64,000 nucleotides of DNA from Thauera sp. (lineage in GTDB: Bacteria; Pseudomonadota; Gammaproteobacteria; Burkholderiales; Rhodocyclaceae): positions 62,001 through 126,000 of the forward strand of contig JAFLDS010000004.1 of assembly GCA_017302295.1 (NCBI GenBank). The letters are read 5' to 3'. Positions 52,743 to 60,966 of this stretch are shown piece after piece. The position numbers and the translations under genes are program-made. Position 1 is the first letter of the stretch; the number at the start of each line of letters is the position of its first letter. Below the pieces are notes generated by a model. The model had not been told where the DNA came from, did no database searches, and saw nothing but the letters and a program-made list of their open reading frames with translations.

Positions 52743-53951
52743 TCATGCGGCCTTCTTCCTGTGGGCAAGGCGGCGATACACCGGTGCGTAGTTAGCGACG
52801 CTGTTCTTCCAGTTGCGCACTGCCTCGACGAAGTGCCGCCCGGCGGCGCGCATGGCGGGCCAGCGGTCGCGGTGGGCGAGCAGGTCGAGGACGGCGTCGG
52901 CGAGCGCGTCGGCGCTGCCGGCCTTGAACAGCTTGCCGGTTTCGCCGTCGCGGATCAGTTCGTGGTGACCGCCGACGTCGGACGCGACGAAGAGCCGGCC
53001 CTGGGCCATCGCCTCAAGGGGTTTGAGCGGCGTGACGAGCTCGGTGAGGCGCATGGAATGGCGCGGGTAGGCGAGCAGGTCGATCTGGTCGTAGTAGCGG
53101 CTGACTTCGCTGTGCGGCACGCGGCCGGTGAAGACGATCTTGTCGGCGATGCCGAGGCGCTGCGCCTGCGCCTTGAGATTGGCGTCCTGCGGGCCGCCGC
53201 CGACGAGCAGCAGGCGAAGGTCGGGCCGCTGGGCGAGCAGCTTGGGGAAGGCATCGAGCAACAGATCGAGCCCTTCGTAGGCGTAGAAGGAGCCGACGAA
53301 GCCGATCACGGTGGCGCCCTCCAGGCCGAGCTTGCGGCGCAGTTCGGGGTCGGCGTCGCCGGAGAGCTGGAAGCCTTCGACATCCACCGCGTTGGGGATG
53401 ACGGTGACCTTGGATTCGGGGATGCCGCGGCCGACGATGTCGCGCCGCAGGCCTTCGCAGATGGTGAAGGCGTGGTCGATACGCTTGAGCGCCCAGGTTT
53501 CCAGCGCCTTGGTGGCGCGATAGCGCAGACTGCCCTCGGTGGTGGTGCCGTGGTCGACGGCGGCGTCTTCCCAGAAGGCGCGGATCTCATACACGACCGG
53601 GATGCCGAGCTTCTTGCCGACGCGGATCGCCGGAATCGCGTTGAGCACCGGCGAATGCGCGTGCAGCACGTCGGGCTTGAGCTCGCGCGCGAGCTGTTCG
53701 AGCCGCGCCTCCACCGTGCGGATCTGCCGCCATTCATTGAGCCCCGCCCTGCCCGGCTCCAGCGCCGGGCTACGGTAAAAGCGCAGGCCGTCGACGTCTT
53801 CCACGTCGGCCGCGGTCTTGCCCTGCTTGGGCGAGGTGAGGTGAAAAGTCTCCCAGCCCAGCGCGCGCTGCTCGCGCAGGATGGCCGCGGTGCGGAAGGT
53901 GTAGCCGCTGTGGAGCGGGATGGAGTGGTCGAGGATGTGGAGGATGCGCAT
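52743..53951 (-). CDS. Glycosyltransferase family 4, exosortase A system-associated
   Basis: 402 residues from ATG 53951. MRILHILDHSIPLHSGYTFR is the opening of the exosortase A-associated GT4 family (TIGR04063 by my recognition). The donor half shows VIGFVGSFYAYEGLDLLLDA, and LKPLEAMAQGRLFVASD has the E-x7-E pattern. It would act in assembly of the XrtA-linked polysaccharide. The coding frame is open for 24 more codons upstream, but the start with MRILHI is the family one. A three-gene toxin-antitoxin-like group follows upstream on the same strand. Confidence 0.92.
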   Translation of the reverse strand: MRILHILDHSIPLHSGYTFRTAAILREQRALGWETFHLTSPKQGKTAADVEDVDGLRFYRSPALEPGRAGLNEWRQIRTVEARLEQLARELKPDVLHAHSPVLNAIPAIRVGKKLGIPVVYEIRAFWEDAAVDHGTTTEGSLRYRATKALETWALKRIDHAFTICEGLRRDIVGRGIPESKVTVIPNAVDVEGFQLSGDADPELRRKLGLEGATVIGFVGSFYAYEGLDLLLDAFPKLLAQRPDLRLLLVGGGPQDANLKAQAQRLGIADKIVFTGRVPHSEVSRYYDQIDLLAYPRHSMRLTELVTPLKPLEAMAQGRLFVASDVGGHHELIRDGETGKLFKAGSADALADAVLDLLAHRDRWPAMRAAGRHFVEAVRNWKNSVANYAPVYRRLAHRKKAA

Positions 53952-53967
53952 GGTTAGCGATGGGAAG

Positions 53968-54258
53968 TCATAGCGGCGCTGCTTCGGCGAGCACTTGAGC
54001 ACGAAACTTCTCTGGGAGGCCACGCGGCGTTAGCACGTCAACATCGACCTTCAACAGAGTGCGAAGCTCATGCCGTATCGCACCGATGTCCATCAGTGTC
54101 GTTTCGGGTGTAGGGTCGATGAGGATGTCGAGATCGCTACCCTCCTCGTCGTCGCCTCTAAGGACCGATCCGAAGACACGGGCGTTTCTTGCGTGATGCG
54201 CAGCGACGATTCGCCTGACCTGCTCACGGTTAAGGCGAAGGGCTTCAGAGGGCTTCAT
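53968..54258 (-). CDS. MNT-type minimal nucleotidyltransferase
   Basis: 96 residues. The nucleotidyltransferase core is plain: RVFGSVLRGDDEEGSDLDIL holds the GS-x10-DxD motif, and VDVDVLTPRG the third acidic position. MNT proteins usually pair with HEPN toxins and act as antitoxins by AMP-adding to the toxin. No HEPN gene is next to this one. Its start lies on the base after the stop of the small gene upstream, so the two are coupled. Confidence 0.85.
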   Translation of the reverse strand: MKPSEALRLNREQVRRIVAAHHARNARVFGSVLRGDDEEGSDLDILIDPTPETTLMDIGAIRHELRTLLKVDVDVLTPRGLPEKFRAQVLAEAAPL

Positions 54259-54480
54259 TTATGGCTCCGCAGCATCAGTAGAACCCGATCCACTCAACGA
54301 TAGGCGCCGCTCGACTTCGTCCAGCGAGTAGGTCCCAGACTCCCCTGCCTTCAAAGCGGCGTATCGCCGCTCCGCAGTAGCAAGGTCACCGTCGTACGTG
54401 TCGAACCACGCCCGAAACTCTGCCAGCTCGTGCTCAGAAAAGGACTCGATCTGCCTTTTAAGCTCGTCATGGCGATCCAT
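54259..54480 (-). CDS. Small acidic helical protein, antitoxin-like
   Basis: 73 residues. DELKRQIESFSEHELAEFRA followed by WFDTYDGD resembles the small family with the EFRAWF-x-FD pattern that often sits as the first gene of toxin-antitoxin pairs. The tail is Ser/Gly/Glu-rich. Function not established. It lies between the MNT gene and another small gene, with 0 and 4 bases of spacing, in one operon. Confidence 0.65.
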   Translation of the reverse strand: MDRHDELKRQIESFSEHELAEFRAWFDTYDGDLATAERRYAALKAGESGTYSLDEVERRLSLSGSGSTDAAEP

Positions 54481-54484
54481 TCCC

Positions 54485-54658
54485 TTATTCCTTGTTCACA
54501 ACCCAGCCATCTGTATCAGCGACCTGCTGGAGCCAGTCGAGCATGCCCTGCTCATTCTGGTCTTGCTCGACAAGCCTCGACTGCCTGCGGCATTCGTCAG
54601 CAAAGTCTTGAGACTGTGTGTCGACAAGGGTTTCAGGGACCGTGTTAGTCATTGGCAT
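54485..54658 (-). CDS. Small antitoxin-like protein
   Basis: 57 residues. The start is set by a good GGGAGG ribosome site 7 bases before ATG 54658; the longer open frame upstream (to 54865) runs through a REP pair and the end of the asparagine synthetase gene and is not used. The segment DFADECRRQSRLVEQDQNEQ followed by LDWLQQVADTDGWV is like the C-terminal tails of MazE-type (DUF3018) antitoxins, but the DNA-binding N-terminal half is absent. It could be a trimmed antitoxin or an independent toxin-binding peptide. First gene of a three-gene operon. Confidence 0.6.
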   Translation of the reverse strand: MPMTNTVPETLVDTQSQDFADECRRQSRLVEQDQNEQGMLDWLQQVADTDGWVVNKE

Positions 54659-54732
54659 CCCGTTTCCTCCCACATGGTTGCGTAGATCCGTCAAGTCTAG
54701 CCTACCGACTCCGTGCGGTTGTTCAGCGCACC

Positions 54733-54788
54733 GTGGGAGCGGGCTTGACCGCGATTTCATGCGGTGGTCGCGGTCAAGCCCGCTCCTA
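54733..54788. repeat. REP-like inverted pair reading into the asparagine synthetase gene
   Basis: Left arm GTGGGAGCGGGCTTGACCGC and GA (54733-54754) faces right arm GGTCGCGGTCAAGCCCGCTC and CTA (54766-54788). The right arm lies inside the 3' end of the asparagine synthetase coding frame, whose stop is at 54757. The repeat therefore encodes the last amino acids of that protein. Confidence 0.85.
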
Positions 54789-56709
54789 GAGGCGGAGTCG
54801 GCGCCATCGGCGGAATCGACGCGCCGATGTTGCGCAGGAAGGCTTCGAACATCAGCACGGTCCACAGCGGCGCGCTGTAGTCGCGCGCGCCGGACTGGTG
54901 GGCGTCGATCAGGTGCTCCAGGTACTTGCGGTTGAAGATACCTGTGGCAGCCAGGGTTTCGCCCAGCACTGCGTCACGCACGCGCTGTTTCAGCGGGCCG
55001 CGGAACCAGCGCGCCAGCGGCACGGCGAAGCCCATCTTGGGGCGGTACAGCACGTCGTTGGGCAGCAGCGGCTCCATCGCCTTCTTGAACAGGTACTTGC
55101 CTTCGTTGCCCTTGATCTTGAGGCCGGAGGGCAGCGTGGCGAGCCATTCGACCAGCTTGTGGTCCATCAGCGGTTCGCGCACTTCCAGCGAGTGGGCCAT
55201 GCTGGCGCGGTCGACCTTGGTGTTGATGTCGCCGACCAGGTAAGTCTTGAGGTCGAGGTACTGGATCAGCGCCAGCGGGTCGTCGGTGTGCACCTTGGCG
55301 GCGTGGCGGCGGAACACGTCGATGGCGTTGTAGCCGGCGAGCTGCTTGCGGAAACCGGGCGAGAACAGGCTGCGGCGCATGTCGTCGCGCATCAGCGACA
55401 CCGAGTGGAAGTAGGCCTCGGTGGAGTCGCGCGCCAGCGCCTGGAAGGTGGTCTTGGCGCGGAACACGCGCGGCGCCCAGTCCGCCTTCGGATAGACGCG
55501 CCCGAGCAGGCCGAACACCGGCTGGCGCACGCCCAGGGGCATCGCCGCGCGCATCTTCTCTTCCATGAGGTGCAGGCGGTAGCGGCGGTAGCCGCCGAAG
55601 CTCTCGTCGCCGCCGTCGCCCGACAACGCCACGGTGACGTGCTTGCGCGCGAGCTGGCACACGCGGTAGGTGGGAATGGCGGAACTGTCGGCGTAAGGCT
55701 CGTCATACAGCGCGGCGAGCGTGTCGATGAGGTCGAAGTCGTCGGACTTCACCGTTTCGACGAAGTGGTTCGTGCGGTAGCGGTCGGCCACCATTTGCGC
55801 GAACTCCGACTCGTTGAACTTGGGGTCGTCGAAGGCGATGGAGCAGGTATTGACCGGTTCATCGCTGATGCCCGCCATGGTGGCGACCACCGCGCTGGAG
55901 TCGACGCCACCCGACAGGAAGGCGCCCAGCGGCACCTCGGCGATCATGCGCAGGCGCACCGATTCGCGCAGGCGCTCGTTGAGCTCGGCGGTGGCGTCGG
56001 CGAAGGAGATCTTGTTGTCGAGGGTGAAATCGACGTCCCAGTACTGCTTGGGTTCGGGGATGGGCTGGCCGCGGCGGATGCAGAGCGATTCGCCCGCGCC
56101 GAGCTTCTTGGCGCCGAAGAAGATGGTGCGCGGCTCGGCCACGTAGCCCAGCGCGAAGTATTCCTCCACCGCCTGCGGGTCGATGCGGCGATCCAGCGCC
56201 GGGTGCTGCATCAGCACCTTGAGTTCGGAACCGAAGGCCAGCGTGCCGTCATCGAGCAGCGCGTAGAACATCGGCTTGACCGCCAGGCGGTCGCGCGCCA
56301 TGAAGAAGGTGTCGCGGTTGCGGTCGTGCAGGGCGAAAGCGAACATGCCGCGGAAGCGCAGCACGCAGTCCTCGCCCCAGGCTTCCCAGGCGTGGACGAT
56401 GACTTCGGTGTCGCTGCGGGTGTGGAAGACGTGGCCGAGCGCTTCCAGTTCAGGCACGAGCTCCTGGAAGTTGTAGATCTCGCCGTTGAACACGACGGCG
56501 ACCGAGCCGTCCTCGTTGAACAGCGGCTGCTGGCCGGTGGCGATGTCGATGATCGACAGCCGCCGATGCGCCAGCGCCACGCCCGGCTCGAAGTGGTAGC
56601 CCCCTTCGTCCGGCCCGCGGTGGTGCTGCACGTCATTCATGCGGCGCATCAGCTCGCGATCGAAGTCGCGCTTGCCGCGGGTGTCGAAAAGACCGGCGAT
56701 TCCGCACAT
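54757..56709 (-). CDS. Asparagine synthetase-like amidotransferase, XrtA-associated
   Basis: 650 residues from ATG 56709, backed by an AAAGGAG ribosome site 8 bases upstream. Class II glutaminase domain with Cys2 (MCGIAGLFDT), HHRGPDEGGY and FNGEIYNFQEL, then the ATP-PPi loop AFLSGGVDSSAVVATM (SGGVDS at 266-271), LSGDGGDESFGGYRRYRLH. This is the exosortase A amidotransferase 1 family (TIGR03108 by my recognition). In floc-forming relatives asnB-like genes of XrtA loci are needed for polysaccharide production. The last about 11 residues (LGAGLTATTA and flank) come from a REP arm, so the native C-terminus has been replaced. The 721-residue frame upstream is not used. Confidence 0.93.
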   Translation of the reverse strand: MCGIAGLFDTRGKRDFDRELMRRMNDVQHHRGPDEGGYHFEPGVALAHRRLSIIDIATGQQPLFNEDGSVAVVFNGEIYNFQELVPELEALGHVFHTRSDTEVIVHAWEAWGEDCVLRFRGMFAFALHDRNRDTFFMARDRLAVKPMFYALLDDGTLAFGSELKVLMQHPALDRRIDPQAVEEYFALGYVAEPRTIFFGAKKLGAGESLCIRRGQPIPEPKQYWDVDFTLDNKISFADATAELNERLRESVRLRMIAEVPLGAFLSGGVDSSAVVATMAGISDEPVNTCSIAFDDPKFNESEFAQMVADRYRTNHFVETVKSDDFDLIDTLAALYDEPYADSSAIPTYRVCQLARKHVTVALSGDGGDESFGGYRRYRLHLMEEKMRAAMPLGVRQPVFGLLGRVYPKADWAPRVFRAKTTFQALARDSTEAYFHSVSLMRDDMRRSLFSPGFRKQLAGYNAIDVFRRHAAKVHTDDPLALIQYLDLKTYLVGDINTKVDRASMAHSLEVREPLMDHKLVEWLATLPSGLKIKGNEGKYLFKKAMEPLLPNDVLYRPKMGFAVPLARWFRGPLKQRVRDAVLGETLAATGIFNRKYLEHLIDAHQSGARDYSAPLWTVLMFEAFLRNIGASIPPMAPTPPLGAGLTATTA

Positions 56710-56713
56710 CCTG

Positions 56714-57145
56714 TTAACTCCTTTGTTCCCGATCGTGTGTAGCGGAATCGGTGCCCGACGCGGCCTCGAGACATTGCGCCGCCCAGTCGATAACCTTAAA
56801 GACGGCGCCATCGAGCTCATCCCGCGTGACCGGCGCAACAAGCTCGTCGTCGTAACGAAACTCGACCGCGAATGGGTTGATGAGGCGCAAGGTGTCGATA
56901 TCGACGACCGGGGACACACCACTTGTCCGGATCAGTTCGGCCAAGGCTGCGAGGTCATGCGTGCGACGGATTTCGAGTTCTCGCAGCACGCATATTGCCT
57001 TCAATGCCTTCTCGATCGACTGCTGGGCATGAAAACCCACCGCAGCAAGGCTGGCCTGCGGAATGTCTTTGAGCAATCTGAATGTTTCGCTGTCCCTCTG
57101 CGCCAGCCGAAGCAGACGACTCGCTTCTTCAAAGACCGGCGTCAT
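56714..57145 (-). CDS. HEPN-domain toxin
   Basis: 143-residue all-alpha protein. AAVGFHAQQSIEKALKAICV and the RRTHDLAALAEL segment near residue 75 carry the conserved basic-His pattern of HEPN nucleases. An acidic EFRYDDELVAPVTRDEL loop follows. It overlaps the MNT gene upstream by 17 bases, so this is a HEPN-MNT pair. The toxin would cut RNA and be silenced by adenylylation from the MNT partner. The pair is inserted 4 bases from the asparagine synthetase start. Confidence 0.85.
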   Translation of the reverse strand: MTPVFEEASRLLRLAQRDSETFRLLKDIPQASLAAVGFHAQQSIEKALKAICVLRELEIRRTHDLAALAELIRTSGVSPVVDIDTLRLINPFAVEFRYDDELVAPVTRDELDGAVFKVIDWAAQCLEAASGTDSATHDREQRS

Positions 57146-57452
57146 ACAGCTGCTTTCCTTCCTTTGCCGCCCAGTAGGGCAAGGTGCCTCGCACCTGACT
57201 GCGCCTCACGAACTCGTCACGAGAGAAGACGAGTACGTCCACGCCGACGCCCATCGGCCCGATCGCACGATGCAAGCGCACGTACTCCGCCGCCTTGTCT
57301 GACACCTCGTCTTCGATCACCAGCAGATCGAGATCCGAAGCTTCATCAGCGTCCCCCCGCGCGTAGGAGCCGAACAGGATCACGCGCGCGGGGCTGCTGG
57401 CCGCGCTTGCTGCGCGCCGTGCGGCATCCATGATTGCTTCAGGTGCGAGCAT
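57129..57452 (-). CDS. MNT-domain antitoxin of HEPN-MNT pair
   Basis: 107 residues from ATG 57452. The nucleotidyltransferase motif is in RVILFGSYARGDADEASDLD, with VGVDVLVFSRDEF as the third acidic site. Upstream start at 57581 is not supported, as it reads through the glycosyltransferase gene. Its 17-base overlap with the HEPN gene suits a coupled toxin-antitoxin operon. No clear ribosome site was seen. Confidence 0.87.
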   Translation of the reverse strand: MLAPEAIMDAARRAASAASSPARVILFGSYARGDADEASDLDLLVIEDEVSDKAAEYVRLHRAIGPMGVGVDVLVFSRDEFVRRSQVRGTLPYWAAKEGKQLYDAGL

Positions 57453-57465
57453 GTGCTTGTTCCAA

Positions 57466-58605
57466 TTACAGGAAACTCCGGTAGAGGCGAGTGTAGCGCT
57501 CCACCATCCCATCGAGGCTGAAGTCCGCCTCCACCCGTTTGCGGCCGGCCGCGCCGTGACTTTGCCGCAGCGCAGCATCATCAGCGTAGCACATCAATGC
57601 GTCGGCCATCGCTGCCGGATCAGATGCAGGCACGAGCGCGCCGGTTTCACCGGCGACGACCAGTTCGCCGTTGCCACCCACATCGGTGGCGACCACCGGC
57701 AGGCCGCTCGCCATGGCTTCGAGGATGGTGTTGGAGATGCCTTCCGAGAGCGACGGTAGCACGAAGACGTCCAGCCCCCGCATGACATCCGGCACATCCT
57801 TGCGCTCGCCGGCGAGCCAGATGCGGTCGGCGCAGCCGCTGGCGCGAACCTCGGCTTCGACCTGCGGCCGCAGCGGGCCGTCGCCGGCGATGACCAGTCG
57901 CGCCTGATCGCCGCCGGGCCCGCCTCTGGCGACGAGACGGGCGAAGGCGCGCACCAGGGTGAGCTGGTCCTTCACCGACTGCAGGCGGCCGACCGTGCCG
58001 AAAAGCACCTGCGCCGGATCGCCGAAGGGGCAGCCGGGGATCGGCGTGCGGGCGTGAGCGGCAGGATGGAAACGCGCGGTGTCCACGCCGTTGCAGATGC
58101 GGGCGACACGGGCCGCCGCGATGCCCACTCGATCGACGAGGTAACGCTCGAGATCGGCCGACAGGGCGACGTAGTGGCTGACGAAGGGCCGGTAGAGCCG
58201 GCGCAGGAAGCGGAACTTGGGGTTCAGACCGCGCGGGTCGGACTCCTCCCAGCCGTGCTCGCCATGGATGCGCACCGGAACGCCGGCCGCGAACGCCGGC
58301 ACCACGGCTTCAAGCGCGGCGAGGTTGCGGCTGTGCAGGATGGCCGGGCGGTGGTGGCGGAACAGGCGAAACAGTTTGGGATAGAGCTTGTAGCCCTGCC
58401 CCGGCGGCTTCTCCAGCGAAATGAATTCGACGTCGGTCCGCGTCACCCGCGCGCAGAAGGCCGGCGCACAGCGGGTGAGCGCGACGACCATGTGGCGGAA
58501 GCGCTCGGCCGGCATGCGGTTGATGAGGTTGACGACCCCGTTCTCCAGCCCGCCGACGTCGAAGCTGTAGACGAGGTGCATCACCAGCGGACGCGCATCC
58601 CTCAT
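57466..58605 (-). CDS. Glycosyltransferase family 4, PEP-CTERM/XrtA system (TIGR03088-like)
   Basis: 379 residues. LVMHLVYSFDVGGLENGVVN is the typical opening of the XrtA/PEP-CTERM glycosyltransferase called stp2. The donor half has VLFGTVGRLQSVKDQLTLVR, and the E-x7-E motif lies in NTILEAMASGLPVVATD. It overlaps the following stp1-like gene by 4 bases and they probably act one after the other. The family link is from my recognition of the opening pattern. Confidence 0.9.
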   Translation of the reverse strand: MRDARPLVMHLVYSFDVGGLENGVVNLINRMPAERFRHMVVALTRCAPAFCARVTRTDVEFISLEKPPGQGYKLYPKLFRLFRHHRPAILHSRNLAALEAVVPAFAAGVPVRIHGEHGWEESDPRGLNPKFRFLRRLYRPFVSHYVALSADLERYLVDRVGIAAARVARICNGVDTARFHPAAHARTPIPGCPFGDPAQVLFGTVGRLQSVKDQLTLVRAFARLVARGGPGGDQARLVIAGDGPLRPQVEAEVRASGCADRIWLAGERKDVPDVMRGLDVFVLPSLSEGISNTILEAMASGLPVVATDVGGNGELVVAGETGALVPASDPAAMADALMCYADDAALRQSHGAAGRKRVEADFSLDGMVERYTRLYRSFL

Positions 58606-59888
58606 CGGGGCGCGGCCGGCGCGGGGGCCGTGATGGGGGCGTCCTGGGCAGCGGCCTCGGCCGCAGGGTCGTCGGCGCGGCGCATGGCGAACAGGCGTTC
58701 GAGCTGCGCCAGATGTGCAGACCAGCTGTAACCGCGCAGCACCGCGTCGCGCCCGGCCTTGCCCATGGCGTCACGCAGATCGGGACGGGCGAGGAGCTCG
58801 ACCACCTTGTCGGCGAAGTCGCTGGCGTCGGCGGCGATCGCGCAGTCGCGCCCGTCCTCAGCGGCGAGCCCGACCGCCGGCGCGGCCGACAGCACCACCG
58901 GACGGCCCATCGCCATGGCCTCGAGCACCTTGTTCTGGATGCCGCGCGCGATGCGCAGGGGCGCGACGACGACGTCGGCGTGAGCGAGGTAGGGACGCAC
59001 GTCCGGCACCGTGCCGGTGACCACGACCCTGCCCTCCTCGACCAGCGCCTGCACGGCAGGGGACGGGTTCATGCCGACGATCCAGAGGCGCACGCCGGGC
59101 ACCCGCGCGCGAATGGCGGGCAGGATGTCGGCGGCGAACCAGGTCACCGCGTCGACGTTGGGCCAGTAATCCATCGCGCCGGTGAAGACGAGCACCGGGC
59201 CGCCGGCCGGGTATGGCGCTTCGAGATCATGCGTCGGCGAGAAGAACTCGGCATCGACCCCGTTCTGCATTGCGGCGACCTTGCCGGCGACCTCGGGCGC
59301 GGCACGGCGGAAGAGATCGGCCTCGGCTTCGGTGACGAACAGGCTGGCTTCGGTCGCGGCCGCGGCGCGGCGCTCGAAGGCGAGCAGGCGCGCGCCTTCG
59401 CGGCGGTACAGCCAGGACATCGGCCACGACCGCTCGGGCGCGTACTGCGTCCATTTGGCCGAATCGACATCGCAGAAATCGACGATGCGCCGGCTGAGGC
59501 CGGGCACATCGAGGTATTGCGCCATCGGTCCGGAAAAGGCCACCGCGTCGCGGATGCGGTGCCGCGCCACGGTGTCGCGCACCCAGCGCGCGAGGCCTGC
59601 GTCGCGGTAATACGGCAGGCTCAGCGCCTCGCCAGTGAGCAGCCCGCGCAGGCTGGCCAGCCGAGCGCGGCGCGGATTCAGATCCACCACATGGACGTCT
59701 TCGCACCACTGCGATAGCGCGGCGATGTGCTGACGATCGTCCGGATGGTCGACGAAGGTCCCCAGATAGACGCGATGACGGCGGGCCAGCTGGCGCAGGA
59801 TGTTGAACGAGCGCACCTTGTCGCCCTTGTTGGGCGGGTAGGGGATGCGATGCACCAGATAGAGCAGCGGCGGACGGTCGGAGCTCAC
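58602..59888 (-). CDS. Glycosyltransferase, PEP-CTERM/XrtA system (TIGR03087-like)
   Basis: 428 residues. LYLVHRIPYPPNKGDKVRSF is the start pattern of the XrtA stp1 glycosyltransferases. The donor half has VLVFTGAMDYWPNVDAVTWF, and NKVLEAMAMGRPVVLS shows the E-x7-E motif. Its C-terminal end is Ala/Pro-rich and likely unstructured. It lies 6 bases downstream of the FemAB-like gene on the same strand. Confidence 0.91.
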   Translation of the reverse strand: MSSDRPPLLYLVHRIPYPPNKGDKVRSFNILRQLARRHRVYLGTFVDHPDDRQHIAALSQWCEDVHVVDLNPRRARLASLRGLLTGEALSLPYYRDAGLARWVRDTVARHRIRDAVAFSGPMAQYLDVPGLSRRIVDFCDVDSAKWTQYAPERSWPMSWLYRREGARLLAFERRAAAATEASLFVTEAEADLFRRAAPEVAGKVAAMQNGVDAEFFSPTHDLEAPYPAGGPVLVFTGAMDYWPNVDAVTWFAADILPAIRARVPGVRLWIVGMNPSPAVQALVEEGRVVVTGTVPDVRPYLAHADVVVAPLRIARGIQNKVLEAMAMGRPVVLSAAPAVGLAAEDGRDCAIAADASDFADKVVELLARPDLRDAMGKAGRDAVLRGYSWSAHLAQLERLFAMRRADDPAAEAAAQDAPITAPAPAAPR

Positions 59889-59894
59889 GGCCGC

Positions 59895-60944
59895 TCAGCC
59901 CAGGTTGCGGACGATATGAGGGCCGATGGCGTTGGCCACGCCGATCGGCAAGCGCTTCCAGATCGCGATGAAGGCGCGGTACTTGGGGTTCATCGGGTTG
60001 TTCTGCGGCACGCTGTCGCGCTTGTACAGGCGGTATTCGTAGGCCAGCGGCTGCGGCTCGAAGCCCCAGTTCTTCTTGAAGCTGTAGGGGCCGGTGCCGA
60101 CCTTGCTGCGGCCGTAGTCGAACACCTTGCAGCCGCGCTGGCAGGCGCGGCGCATCAGATCCCAGTACTTGAAGTCGTTGGCGGCCAGATCGCGCGCGGC
60201 GGTGTCGTCGCCGGCGTAGTAGGGCAGCACCTCGTCGCGGAAGTAGAAGCTCAGCACGCTGGAGAGCGGCTTGCCGGCGGGGTCGGTGACGGTGAGCACC
60301 TCGCACGCGTCGCCGAAGACCTCTTTGAGCGTGGCGAAAAAGCGTTTCGGCAGCGCCGGCGTGCCGTGGCGCAGCACGTTGTCGGCATAGAGCGCGAAGA
60401 AGCGGTCTACATTGGCGTCGAGGTGGCCGACGAGGCCGTTCTTGATGCCCTTGCGCACCATCGCGCGCTGCTTGCGCGGGATGGCGAGCATGTTGTCCTC
60501 GACCTCGGGCAGGATCTCCTTGCGGAAGGTGACGTAGAGCTCCTGCCGCGGCCAGTCCGCGTGGCGCGCCTGAAGGTTGCGATATTCGAGGTGCTGCACG
60601 CCGAGACTGCGCGCGAGGCGGTCGGCCTCGGCTTCGAGCGCGGCGGCGGCATCGGCCTCGCAGTGCTCGTCGGCGGCGATGCCGCCATACACGCAGAAGG
60701 GCAGCGAGGTCAGCGCATGGCCGAACAGCCGGCTCTTGACCTCGGCCAGCGGCAGCACGGCGACGATCTCACCGGCGCGCTCGGCATACAGGAACCAGGT
60801 GCGATGGCGGAAGACGCCTTCGATGATGCCCTGCCAGGCCGACAGGTGGAAGAAAGTGGCCTGCGGGCAGGCGCGCACGAAGGCGTCCCAGCGCGCCGCA
60901 GTGTCGGGCGCGAGCGTCTTCACGGTCACGGGGAGTCTGTCCAT
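59895..60944 (-). CDS. FemAB-like GNAT protein, XrtA/PEP-CTERM system-associated
   Basis: 349 residues from ATG 60944. Two GNAT-like halves: ATFFHLSAWQGIIEGVFRHR with the FFH-W opening and EVKSRLFGHALTSLPFCVYGG in the first, then FYFRDEVLPYYAGDDTAARD and KVFDYGRSKVGTGPYSFKKN in the second. This matches the XrtA FemAB family (TIGR03019 by my recognition). Members probably attach an amino acid or acyl group to a sugar or peptide; the real substrate is not known. Between stp1 and the deacetylase gene, with short gaps, in the usual XrtA gene order. Confidence 0.92.
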   Translation of the reverse strand: MDRLPVTVKTLAPDTAARWDAFVRACPQATFFHLSAWQGIIEGVFRHRTWFLYAERAGEIVAVLPLAEVKSRLFGHALTSLPFCVYGGIAADEHCEADAAAALEAEADRLARSLGVQHLEYRNLQARHADWPRQELYVTFRKEILPEVEDNMLAIPRKQRAMVRKGIKNGLVGHLDANVDRFFALYADNVLRHGTPALPKRFFATLKEVFGDACEVLTVTDPAGKPLSSVLSFYFRDEVLPYYAGDDTAARDLAANDFKYWDLMRRACQRGCKVFDYGRSKVGTGPYSFKKNWGFEPQPLAYEYRLYKRDSVPQNNPMNPKYRAFIAIWKRLPIGVANAIGPHIVRNLG

Positions 60945-60966
60945 CACGCCAGGTCCAGGAAAAGTT

